Assembly: GCA_013043915.1 (NCBI GenBank)
Contig: JABEVH010000031.1
Coordinates: forward strand, 1 to 6,165
Origin: Pseudomonadales bacterium
GTDB taxonomy: Bacteria > Pseudomonadota > Gammaproteobacteria > Pseudomonadales > Moraxellaceae
Direction: 5' to 3'
DNA length: 6,165 nucleotides
The translations under genes were made by a program, and so were the position numbers. This document shows, piece by piece, positions 1 to 6,078 of this stretch (positions are counted from its first letter, which is position 1; each line of letters starts with the position of its first letter). Below the pieces are notes generated by a model. The model worked only from the letters and a program-made list of their open reading frames with translations, ran no database searches and was not told the DNA's origin.

Positions 1-750
1 GGACAAGATGGCACCCGAAGACCCCACCAGAGAACCAGCAATGATCAGCATGGAGTTATTGAGCGTAAAGCCGATACCGGCTGCCGCCCACCCTGAAAGG
101 GAGTTCAGCAAGGACACCACCACCGGCATATCCCCGCCCCCGATGGGAGCAATCCAGAAATAACCAAACACCAGAGCAACACCGGTCATGGCCAAGAAGG
201 CCATCACCTCCTCGGTCATGAAGTAATCGACACCCAATCCCAGCATAAGGACAAACAGGATAGCCTGTACCGGTTTGACCCAGCTGCCCTTGAGCGGACG
301 TGCAGCGAGCTTGGCCGAGAGTTTCCCCCAGGCTATGACTGAAGCGGTAAAAGTAATGGCGCCGATAAAACAACCAACAAAGAGCTCAAATCTGTGCACC
401 ATGTCATGGGTAACCCCCGGATGAAACACAGCAGCCACGGCGATCAATACTGCCGCCAAACCTACCAGCGAATGCATCATCGCCACGGTCTCTGGCATCT
501 GCGTCATGGGAACCGTGCGGGCACGATAAATACCGATGCAGGCACCCACCACCATAGCCCCCAGGATCAAAGGAACATTGGGATTCTGCGCCACAAAGAA
601 GGTGGTCATCACGGCTAGGGCCATCCCGATCATGCCGTAACGATTACCTATCACCGCCGATACCGGAGAAGACAAACCGCGCAAGGTCAGGACAAAGAGA
701 ACGGCACCTACCAGATAGGCCCAATCGGCGTATTGCGTTAAATTTTGCAT
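1..750 (-). CDS. pntB: NAD(P)+ transhydrogenase subunit beta (PntB), C-terminal part outside window
   Basis: PntB carries the membrane domain II helices of the beta subunit and, at its C-terminus, the NADP(H)-binding domain III of the proton-translocating transhydrogenase in the inner membrane. I translated codons 1-250 from the ATG at 750; the frame is open to the left edge, so about half of a family protein of roughly 460 residues is present and domain III is missing. Many hydrophobic helices are visible. Family landmarks are QMPETVA followed by MHSLVGLAA (about 85-99; His93 corresponds to the proton-channel His91 of E. coli PntB) and GGGDMPVVVSLLNS (204-217; Asp207 and Asn216 keep the 9-residue spacing of E. 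coli Asp213/Asn222). The segment ends in GSLVGSSGAILS, as in the family. A strong AAGGGGG ribosome site (758-764) lies 7 nt before the start and overlaps the pntAB stop. It is the last of three cotranscribed genes. No lesion is seen in the visible part. Confidence 0.97.
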   Translation of the reverse strand, partial: MQNLTQYADWAYLVGAVLFVLTLRGLSSPVSAVIGNRYGMIGMALAVMTTFFVAQNPNVPLILGAMVVGACIGIYRARTVPMTQMPETVAMMHSLVGLAAVLIAVAAVFHPGVTHDMVHRFELFVGCFIGAITFTASVIAWGKLSAKLAARPLKGSWVKPVQAILFVLMLGLGVDYFMTEEVMAFLAMTGVALVFGYFWIAPIGGGDMPVVVSLLNSLSGWAAAGIGFTLNNSMLIIAGSLVGSSGAILS

Positions 751-763
751 AGTCAGGCCCCCT

Positions 764-1108
764 TCACTTCTTTTTCTTCTTGAACATATCCAGCATACGT
801 TCCGTGACAGCAAAGCCGCCAAAGATATTGATGCTGGCAAGAAGTACGGCTAGTGCACCCAGAACACTGGTCAGGGTCATGGAATGGCCGGGAATATCCA
901 CCGCCTGCAACATCGCACCGACCACGATAATGCCGGAAACCGCATTGGTGACCGCCATCAATGGTGTATGCAAGGCAGGAGTCACACTCCAGACCACGTA
1001 ATATCCAACAAAAATTGCCAGCACAAAGATGGTGAACACCGTGACAAAGGGAATGGCCCCTGCCTGTTCAGCCATTTGCACAGCCCCATGGGCGACGATT
1101 GCTTGCAT
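764..1108 (-). CDS. pntAB: NAD(P)+ transhydrogenase subunit alpha part 2 (PntAB)
   Basis: Small membrane subunit that supplies the alpha-side domain II helices; it joins PntAA and PntB in the inner-membrane transhydrogenase. The 114-residue product has three hydrophobic segments (about 18-40, 46-66 and 75-98). Family landmarks are the motifs HTPLMAVTNAVSGIIVVGA and NIFGGFAVTERMLDMF, which match the C-terminal membrane part of single-chain PntA. I chose the ATG at 1108 because a GGGGGAG ribosome site (1115-1121) sits 6 nt upstream. A longer reading would start inside pntAA and add residues that do not look like the family. The gene begins 13 nt after the pntAA stop, and its ribosome site extends into that stop, suggesting translational coupling. 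The C-terminus is a run of five lysines after MLDMF, a basic cytoplasmic tail. Confidence 0.96.
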   Translation of the reverse strand: MQAIVAHGAVQMAEQAGAIPFVTVFTIFVLAIFVGYYVVWSVTPALHTPLMAVTNAVSGIIVVGAMLQAVDIPGHSMTLTSVLGALAVLLASINIFGGFAVTERMLDMFKKKKK

Positions 1109-1121
1109 CACACGCTCCCCC

Positions 1122-2255
1122 TCAGTTGGGCTTCTTGTAAAGTACCTGACCGGCATCGACGATCAACGTAGGTTTAACCATATCGTCATCACGCTGCAGT
1201 TTTAACGCCTTAGCATCTTTATCATGCTGAGGCTGTAAAAAGTTGAGCAGATTACGTGCGTACAGTGCCGAAGTTTCCGCACCGACGGTGGCTGGAATAT
1301 TACCGACTCCGAGGAGGGTCACACCGTTTTCAGTGACCACGGTCTGATCCAACTGTGAGCCTTCAACGTTGCCGCCTGAGCTGACCGCCATATCGACGAT
1401 GACTGAACCCGGTCGCATTTTAGCAACCGTAGCCTCGCGCACTAGAATGGGGGCCTTGCGACCGGGGATCAGTGCTGTGGTAATCACGATATCTGCAGCA
1501 CTCACTGCTTTGTCAACGACTTGTGCCTGATCACGAACATAGTCAGCTGAAGGAATCCAGGCATACCCTCCCGTCCCCAAGGCTTTAGCCTTCTCTTCAT
1601 CGCTCATCGGGACATCCAACCATTTGCCGCCTAAGGACTCCACTTGCTCCTTGGCTGCCGGGCGCATATCAGACGCCTCTACCACCGCCCCCATACGTCG
1701 TGCGGTGGCGATAGCCTGCAACCCAGCCACGCCCACCCCCAGCACAACCACACGAGCCGGCTTAACCGTGCCGGCCGCTGTCATCAGCATGGGAAACATG
1801 CGCTGGTAGGCATTAGCCGCCATGAGTACAGCCTTATATCCTGCTACGTTAGCCTGGGATGACAACACATCCGAACTCTGGGCCCTGGTAATACGAGGAA
1901 TCAGTTCCATGGCAATGCAGGTCAGCTGGCGCTGCGCATATTGTTCGAGAAAGGGGTTGATATGAGGAGCAAACATAGCCAACACCACGGCGCCCTGTTT
2001 AATCAAGGCCGTTTCTTCAGCATCGGGTGCAGCCACTTTCAAAACCACGTCGCTATCGCTCAAGGTGGCAGCAGCCCCTTCAACAATCACAGCGCCTGCT
2101 TCCTGATAAGCCTGATCGATATAGCTTGAAACTCGTCCAGCACCACTTTGCACTACCACGTTATAGCCGAGCCCCACAAACTTACGAACGGTCTCAGGCG
2201 TTGCGGCAACGCGGGTCTCACCGGCTGTCGTTTCAGCGGGAATCCCTATCTGCAT
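1122..2255 (-). CDS. pntAA: NAD(P)+ transhydrogenase subunit alpha part 1 (PntAA), NAD(H)-binding
   Basis: Soluble domain I of the transhydrogenase. It binds NAD(H) on the cytoplasmic side and passes hydride to NADP+ on domain III while protons cross the membrane. The 377-residue product has the alanine dehydrogenase/PNT N-terminal domain (MQIGIPAET start, about 1-135) and C-terminal Rossmann domain (about 140-370). Visible motifs are RAQSSDVLSSQANVAGY (124-140, the conserved nucleotide-contact loop), the dinucleotide fingerprint GVGVAG (173-178), ASDMRP (194-199) and GNIPATVGAETSALYARN near the C-terminus. The protein ends after domain I, so alpha is split into PntAA and PntAB, as in many proteobacteria. 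I chose the ATG at 2255 because GAGGG (2262-2266) is 6 nt upstream; the in-frame TTG at 2261 directly abuts that site and is unlikely. First gene of the operon, divergent from the transporter, and preceded by an unusually structured leader. Confidence 0.97.
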   Translation of the reverse strand: MQIGIPAETTAGETRVAATPETVRKFVGLGYNVVVQSGAGRVSSYIDQAYQEAGAVIVEGAAATLSDSDVVLKVAAPDAEETALIKQGAVVLAMFAPHINPFLEQYAQRQLTCIAMELIPRITRAQSSDVLSSQANVAGYKAVLMAANAYQRMFPMLMTAAGTVKPARVVVLGVGVAGLQAIATARRMGAVVEASDMRPAAKEQVESLGGKWLDVPMSDEEKAKALGTGGYAWIPSADYVRDQAQVVDKAVSAADIVITTALIPGRKAPILVREATVAKMRPGSVIVDMAVSSGGNVEGSQLDQTVVTENGVTLLGVGNIPATVGAETSALYARNLLNFLQPQHDKDAKALKLQRDDDMVKPTLIVDAGQVLYKKPN

Positions 2256-2261
2256 GGTCAA

Positions 2262-2337
2262 CCCTCATATTGTTGAGTGATCATGATTATGGTCGCTACT
2301 CAACAGCGACCCCAAAACCCTTCCAGCCCCCGAAGGG
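2262..2337 (-). promoter_or_regulatory. Structured 5' leader of pntAA with possible pseudoknot (candidate cis-regulatory RNA)
   Basis: In the RNA sense (minus strand), hairpin A pairs CCCUUC (2337-2332) with GAAGGG (2323-2318). After the linker UUUUGG, hairpin B pairs GGUCGCU (2311-2305) with AGCGACC (2297-2291), seven perfect pairs closing the 7-nt loop GUUGAGU. Twelve nt further on, ACUCAAC (2278-2272) is complementary to that entire loop, or 8 bp if the flanking U/A pair is counted. It lies 4 nt before the GAGGG ribosome site (2266-2262). Loop-to-downstream pairing gives an H-type pseudoknot topology. With no spare loop nucleotides all seven pairs may not form at once, but five (UGAGU with ACUCA) would leave a 2-nt first loop and a 12-nt last loop. 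A plain DNA operator (an inverted repeat in double-stranded DNA) is the alternative. I recognise no known riboswitch class. Confidence 0.4.
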
Positions 2338-2343
2338 CAGGCG

Positions 2344-2374
2344 ATTGTAATGTAAGGTTACTGATCTGTGTCAA
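2344..2374 (-). promoter_or_regulatory. Candidate sigma70-like promoter of the pnt operon
   Basis: On the minus strand a perfect -35 hexamer TTGACA (2374-2369) is followed after 19 bp by TACAAT (2349-2344), which matches the -10 consensus at five of six positions. The spacer is longer than the optimal 17, so the promoter may be weak or regulated. Transcription would start near 2337, giving a leader of about 80 nt before the pntAA ATG. The start site is inferred. Confidence 0.45.
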
Positions 2375-2390
2375 AACCATGACCCCAGAT

Positions 2391-2419
2391 TTGTAAATTT
2401 TTTCATAATACACTAAATA
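2391..2419 (+). promoter_or_regulatory. Weak candidate promoter for the EamA transporter
   Basis: TTGTAA (2391-2396) and TAAATA (2414-2419) are separated by 17 bp in a locally A/T-rich stretch just upstream of the transporter gene. Each hexamer matches the sigma70 consensus at four of six positions. The overlapping CATAAT (2404-2409) looks more like a -10 box but has no -35 partner at proper distance. Tentative. Confidence 0.25.
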
Positions 2420-2472
2420 AGACACTTATCCTGTTAGAATTGAAGGCTTTTGTCCTGCCAGTTGACCATGTC

Positions 2473-3366
2473 ATGGGAAGCATAACTTCACGACAACGAT
2501 GGACCGGCACCTTGCTGGTACTTGTTTCCACAGCTGGTTTTTCCGCCAAATCCATCTTTGCCAAACTGGCCTATCGATACGGTTGTGATGCACTCACGTT
2601 GGTGAGTTGGCGCATGTTATTGTCGCTGCCTTTCTTTTTGTTAGCCATTTTCTGGGCCACGCGCAACCCTGATCGCCCAACACTCAGACGAGAAGACATG
2701 ATCAGCATTGGCCTGCTAGGCGTAGCCGGCTACTACCTCTCATCCATACTTGACTTTGAAGGCTTGATGTTTATTTCTGCCAGCCTGGAGCGTCTAGCCC
2801 TGTTTCTCTACCCCACCTTGGTGGTGATACTGGATCTTGCGTTCAATGACAAACCCATGAAACGCCGTACTTTTATGGCTCTACTACTAAGTTACTGTGG
2901 TATAGCCCTGGTCGTCATTCATGGCCTAAGCCATCAGCACGGCACCCTGCTTGGCACTATGCTCGTCATGGGCTCAGCCTTAAGCTATGCCTGTTATCTC
3001 CTCGGCAGCCAACCCTTGATTCAGCGACTGGGCTCCTTACGATTTACCGGATTGACGCTTTGTGTCGCCAGCATTTGCGTATTGCTACAGACCTTGATAC
3101 AGGAAGGCCCCAGCGCCTTTCATATCAGCTTGCCCATTTTCTGGCTGGCCTTGGCAACCGCTTTAATTTCCACCGTCATGCCGGTATTTCTGCTGACCGC
3201 CGGCATCGCCCGTATCGGTAGCCAGCAGGCAGCATTAATCGGCAGTATCGGCCCCGTAGCCACCATGTTTCTGGGATTATGGTTATTACATGAACCCATC
3301 ACACTCTTGCAGTTCTTTGGCGCAATCTTGGTGACAGGCGGCGTCATGGTCGTCAGCCGAGGCTGA
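2473..3366 (+). CDS. DMT superfamily (EamA-type) membrane transporter
   Basis: Inner-membrane permease of the drug/metabolite transporter superfamily; members export metabolites or amino acids, and the substrate cannot be read from the sequence. The 297-residue product is almost wholly hydrophobic, consistent with about ten transmembrane helices in two EamA repeats (about 10-150 and 157-295). Each repeat ends in the typical proline-containing helix and short loop: ERLALFLYPTLVVILDL (106-122) and AALIGSIGPVATMFLGLWLL then HEPIT (253-277). Length is usual for the family. The start is uncertain. The ATG at 2473 puts the first helix about 10 residues in, as usual, but has no clear ribosome site. 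An in-frame TTG at 2440 would add 11 residues, also without one. The gene is divergent from pnt and lies about 110 bp upstream of the chemoreceptor gene on the same strand. Nothing links it to either function. Confidence 0.9.
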   Translation: MGSITSRQRWTGTLLVLVSTAGFSAKSIFAKLAYRYGCDALTLVSWRMLLSLPFFLLAIFWATRNPDRPTLRREDMISIGLLGVAGYYLSSILDFEGLMFISASLERLALFLYPTLVVILDLAFNDKPMKRRTFMALLLSYCGIALVVIHGLSHQHGTLLGTMLVMGSALSYACYLLGSQPLIQRLGSLRFTGLTLCVASICVLLQTLIQEGPSAFHISLPIFWLALATALISTVMPVFLLTAGIARIGSQQAALIGSIGPVATMFLGLWLLHEPITLLQFFGAILVTGGVMVVSRG

Positions 3367-3387
3367 TGAACTCTTGTCTCATCAGGC

Positions 3388-3406
3388 AGATCAAGCAACT
3401 TGATCT
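3388..3406 (+). repeat. Perfect 8-bp hairpin between transporter and chemoreceptor genes
   Basis: AGATCAAG (3388-3395) and CTTGATCT (3399-3406) are exact inverted repeats around the 3-nt loop CAA, 21 bp after the transporter stop codon. No T-run follows on either strand, so it is not a standard intrinsic terminator. It could slow transcription, stabilise the 3' end of the transporter message, or be a dimeric regulator site upstream of the chemoreceptor gene. TACAAT (3406-3411), a -10-like hexamer, abuts it but lacks a good -35. Confidence 0.4.
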
Positions 3407-3475
3407 ACAATCTATGTCATGCCGAACGTTGAACCCCTTTTAAACTTTTCTAGGCACGCTATCCCGCATGAGGAA

Positions 3476-5503
3476 ATGAAATTGCACATCCAGGGCGTTT
3501 CACTTGGCAAAAAACTCAGCCTGATTCTCAGTGCAATAGTTGTCCTATTGACGGTTCCGATCACCCTGGGCTTGTCCTCCTATATGACACAAGCTCTTGA
3601 ACTACGCAGCGAAGCTGACCTGGGAAGGCTAAATCAACTGGCGATATCCATGGTTGATGAATTTAACCAGGACCAGAAAAAATCCGTACATGATCTTGCA
3701 CAAATGTTTACCAGTGAGTTCACGCCACCTTATACCCTCGAAGAAGGCTCGGGTAGCCACGCCGTTTTGCAAGCACATGGAGTAGACCTGGCGCAACGTG
3801 AGCTGGAAGTTGATAATTTCAGCCATGAAACCGGTGGTAATGCGACCATATTCATGCGCGATGGTGATGATTTTCTGCGTATCGCCACCTCTGTTAAAAA
3901 AGCCCATGGCGAACGAGCCACGGGCACCTATTTGGGTAAAAATCATCCTGCCTACGCCAGCCTGATGCAAGGACTTGTCTGGCAAGGCAAAGTCAATCTA
4001 TTTGGTCGTTTCTATATGGCCGAATATGACCCCATATTCAATACAGCAGGTCAAGTGATTGGGTGCTTCTACGTTGGCCTGGATTTCACCGATGCTCTAA
4101 GCAACTTGAAATCCAAACTACGCGCCATCAAAGTGGGAGCAACGGGTTATATTTATGTACTCGATAATGACCATGAACCCGGCATGTTGCTCGTACACCC
4201 CAGCCTGGAGGGACACAATATCATCAAGGCCAAAGATAAAAATGGCCGCCTGTTCATACGTGAAATGCTTACCCGACAACAGGGCAGCATTCGCTACCCT
4301 TGGCTTAACCCGGGTGAAACCTCCCCGCGAGAAAAGCTAGTTATCTATAGCACCTACACCCCTTGGAAATGGGTGATAGCCACAGGCGGTTATATGGATG
4401 ACTTCGTAGCTGCAAGCTATCAATTACGTGTTGCGCTGTTTATTTCCACAGGCACCCTGATATTGCTAATCATAGTGATCCTCAATGCCCTACTGCATTA
4501 TTTTTTACATCGCCCCTTAGCTCTGGCTGTTGCAGATATGTCCTTGCTAGAAGCAGGTCAGATTGACCATGAGCTCAATAGACCGCTGGCACAGGATGAG
4601 CTTGGATACCTGCAGATGACGATGGAAAAGCTTCGTGTCCGTCTGCAAACCGTGAACAGGAACTTGCACTCCAATGTTGAAGTCTTGGCAAGAAACTCTA
4701 GAGAACTCCTGAGTACAGCGGGCAAATCAACGGATCTAGTCAATGAACAATCTGAAGCAGCGGCGAGTATGGCTGCAGCTGTGGAAGAGATGACCGCTTC
4801 GGTGGCACAGGTCGCACAAACCACACAGGACGCAGGACGGGTTGTTCAGGACTCAGCTCACCGTTCCCAGCACAGCGCACAGGTCATACGTCAGACGGTC
4901 GATGAAATGACACGCATAGCGCACGATGTTCATGATACCGCCTCCAGCCTGCACGCCCTGACTGATCAGGCCACCCAGATTGGCATCATCGTGACAACCA
5001 TCAAAGGCATCACCGATCAAACCAACTTGCTAGCGCTAAACGCAGCTATTGAAGCAGCTCGTGCAGGCGAATCAGGGCGCGGATTTGCTGTGGTCGCTGA
5101 TGAGGTACGCCAACTAGCTAGCCGAACCAGCCAAGCTACGCTTCAAATTACAGGCATGGTTAATAAAATCCAGAACGGCTCCAAACAGGCCACTTCCAGT
5201 ATGGAACTGGTTGTCAACAGCGTGGGGACCGGTGTCAATTTAGCGTCGCGAGCCGGCCAGGAAGTCGCCCTCATGCAGGAATCTGATCGAGAAATCACCG
5301 CCATGGTAGACACCATCAGCCAAGCCGTACAGGAACAAAGTCTGGCTATCTCTGAGATTTCTTCCCGTGTCAATTTGGTCTCCCATGGCACAGAAGAAGC
5401 TGCAGCCAGTTCACTACAAACCCGTCAAGCTGCCCAAACCCTCAATAACTTGGCTGAACAGCTCGAACATATCGCAGGTGACTTGCGGGCAAAACGACGA
5501 TAA
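3476..5503 (+). CDS. Methyl-accepting chemotaxis protein with Cache_3-Cache_2-like periplasmic sensor
   Basis: Transmembrane chemoreceptor that senses a ligand in the periplasm and controls CheA/CheW in the cytoplasm. Numbering from the ATG at 3476 (675 residues): first membrane helix about 14-37; periplasmic region about 42-315, in which ATGYIYVLD (222-230) and LLVHPSLEGHN (238-248) are typical of Cache domains, preceded by a membrane-distal Cache_3-like part; second helix about 318-342; HAMP about 345-395; and a coiled-coil signalling domain. The hairpin tip is clear: GITDQTNLLALNAAIEAARAG then ESGRGFAVVADEVRQLA (511-547). There is no NWETF-like CheR/CheB tether at the end (AKRR). The start is debatable. 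The ATG at 3419 has no ribosome site and adds 19 atypical residues. GAGGA (3470-3474) is too close to 3476 but ideally placed for an in-frame TTG at 3482. No che genes are adjacent. The ligand is unknown. Confidence 0.94.
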   Translation: MKLHIQGVSLGKKLSLILSAIVVLLTVPITLGLSSYMTQALELRSEADLGRLNQLAISMVDEFNQDQKKSVHDLAQMFTSEFTPPYTLEEGSGSHAVLQAHGVDLAQRELEVDNFSHETGGNATIFMRDGDDFLRIATSVKKAHGERATGTYLGKNHPAYASLMQGLVWQGKVNLFGRFYMAEYDPIFNTAGQVIGCFYVGLDFTDALSNLKSKLRAIKVGATGYIYVLDNDHEPGMLLVHPSLEGHNIIKAKDKNGRLFIREMLTRQQGSIRYPWLNPGETSPREKLVIYSTYTPWKWVIATGGYMDDFVAASYQLRVALFISTGTLILLIIVILNALLHYFLHRPLALAVADMSLLEAGQIDHELNRPLAQDELGYLQMTMEKLRVRLQTVNRNLHSNVEVLARNSRELLSTAGKSTDLVNEQSEAAASMAAAVEEMTASVAQVAQTTQDAGRVVQDSAHRSQHSAQVIRQTVDEMTRIAHDVHDTASSLHALTDQATQIGIIVTTIKGITDQTNLLALNAAIEAARAGESGRGFAVVADEVRQLASRTSQATLQITGMVNKIQNGSKQATSSMELVVNSVGTGVNLASRAGQEVALMQESDREITAMVDTISQAVQEQSLAISEISSRVNLVSHGTEEAAASSLQTRQAAQTLNNLAEQLEHIAGDLRAKRR

Positions 5504-5819
5504 ACATCATCGGCCCTCCCCTGCCCCAAGATTGAATATCCCGCAGTATCTGTTCAGTGGAGGGTATCAGGCTAACACTGAGATGCCTCGCATCCTGCCC
5601 TACCTTCCTGCCAAGCCCTTGAACTGATTGGGTCGCGACGACTGGTGTGTTAAATATCGAGAATACATCAGTAGCTATTGTCTCCCTCATGGGCAGGACT
5701 CAGCTGATAGGCTCTCCCGATTTGTTGGGCGCGAGTAATTCTTGGAACAAAAGCACCCTTGTAGTATTTAGCGGTGGAACCCAACTATTGGGCCTGATAG
5801 TTCTTGTTCGAATGGCTTT

Positions 5820-5835
5820 AGATAAAGTTTTATCT
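5820..5835. repeat. A/T-rich 16-bp palindrome
   Basis: AGATAAA (5820-5826) and TTTATCT (5829-5835) form an exact 7-bp inverted repeat around GT, a size usual for a dimeric DNA-binding protein site. No gene starts just beside it, so any role, for example in the control or recombination region of the element, is only a guess. Confidence 0.3.
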
Positions 5836-5893
5836 GAAATATCAGTGTTTGTGCGGATCTTCGGACTTATTCGGAAGGTTTTGGAACAAAAAA

Positions 5894-5909
5894 TGGTGCC
5901 CCGGAGAGG
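5894..5909 (-). other. tRNA 3'-end-like fragment, candidate attachment-site core
   Basis: The plus-strand sequence TGGTGCCCCGGAGAGG reads on the minus strand as the last 16 nt of a tRNA: positions 61-65 CCTCT, acceptor strand CCGGGGC, discriminator A, then CCA, followed directly by six T (5893-5888) as after many tRNA genes. Further 5' the resemblance stops: the T-loop consensus TTCGAAT is absent, so this is at most a 3' fragment. A short tRNA tail near an integrase gene is the usual signature of an integration junction. The inverted 6-mers TGGAAC (5882-5887) and GTTCCA (5932-5937) flank it. The isoacceptor cannot be told. Confidence 0.35.
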
Positions 5910-5965
5910 CAGCTTTTCTATGGTTTTCCACGTTCCAGCATGAACCGTCATAACACCGTAAACCA

Positions 5966-5994
5966 TTGAACAATCTACCCTTACGGCATATACT
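5966..5994 (+). promoter_or_regulatory. sigma70-like promoter of the integrase gene
   Basis: TTGAAC (5966-5971) and TATACT (5989-5994) are separated by the optimal 17 bp and match the consensus at four and five of six positions. Transcription would begin near 6001, giving a leader of about 78 nt. An inverted repeat (5991-6025) overlaps the -10 box and start point, a usual place for a repressor or for integrase autoregulation. Confidence 0.55.
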
Positions 5995-6025
5995 GTGCAA
6001 GATGAATCAAGTTGATGCACCAGTA
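5991..6025. repeat. Inverted repeat over the integrase promoter start point
   Basis: TACTGTGCA (5991-5999) and TGCACCAGTA (6016-6025) are inverted copies, nine paired positions with one unpaired C at 6020, around a 16-nt centre. It overlaps the -10 hexamer and the predicted transcription start. It could be an operator, or a stem at the 5' end of the transcript. It is not a LexA box: CTGT and ACAG are too far apart. Confidence 0.35.
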
Positions 6026-6037
6026 CAGCGCGATTTT

Positions 6038-6061
6038 TTGGGGGTACGGTTGGGGGTACGG
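6038..6061. repeat. Two exact tandem copies of a 12-bp repeat upstream of integrase
   Basis: TTGGGGGTACGG occurs at 6038-6049 and again directly at 6050-6061, with no mismatch and no gap. The copies end 3 bp before the integrase ribosome site, inside its predicted leader. Short direct repeats next to an integrase gene are commonly arm-type binding sites for the recombinase or its directionality factor; that role is inferred from position only. Confidence 0.55.
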
Positions 6062-6078
6062 AGCGGAGGGGGTGGATA

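Larger units (their letters stand above)
5504..6078. other. Gene-poor stretch between chemoreceptor and integrase; probable element junction
   Basis: I find no convincing gene here on either strand. Long reading frames on the minus strand (5442-5690 and 5700-6155) have no ribosome site, no recognisable motifs and overlap real genes. From about 5640 the sequence becomes visibly richer in A and T than the host genes to the left. It contains small palindromes: GATGC/GCATC at 5582-5594, CCCAA/TTGGG at 5780-5792 and AGATAAAGTTTTATCT at 5820-5835. It also has the 11-bp direct repeat TTGGAACAAAA at 5742-5752 and 5881-5891. I see no intrinsic terminator after the chemoreceptor gene and no intact tRNA. 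The right part holds the integrase control region described separately. Confidence 0.6.

Noticed and set aside
394..618. Plus-strand reading frames of 60-110 codons inside the pnt genes (e.g. 394-618, 884-1171, 2027-2350)
   Set aside because: Antisense shadows of well-supported pntB, pntAB and pntAA; histidine- or arginine-rich products without domains.
5504..5600. Intrinsic terminator after the chemoreceptor gene (TCAGTG/CACTGA at 5554-5581 and GATGC/GCATC at 5582-5594)
   Set aside because: Stems are only 5-6 bp and no T-run follows on the plus strand.
5555..5640. Resemblance to the 3' half of 6S RNA on the minus strand (TTCAAGGG followed by GGCATCTC)
   Set aside because: The partner strand for the conserved CCTTGAAC hairpin and the 5' half with the closing stem are missing, so the match is two short words only.
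5442..5690. 82-codon minus-strand reading frame
   Set aside because: Overlaps the chemoreceptor 3' end antisense, has no family motif and no convincing promoter; transposase remnant considered but nothing supports it.
5800..5820. TTCGAAT at 5807-5813 as a tRNA T-loop
   Set aside because: The closing G53-C61 pair and flanking stem are absent, and there is no cloverleaf around it.
5993..6028. LexA (SOS) box from CTGT and ACAG near the integrase promoter
   Set aside because: The half-sites are 28 bp apart instead of 8, so this cannot be a LexA site.
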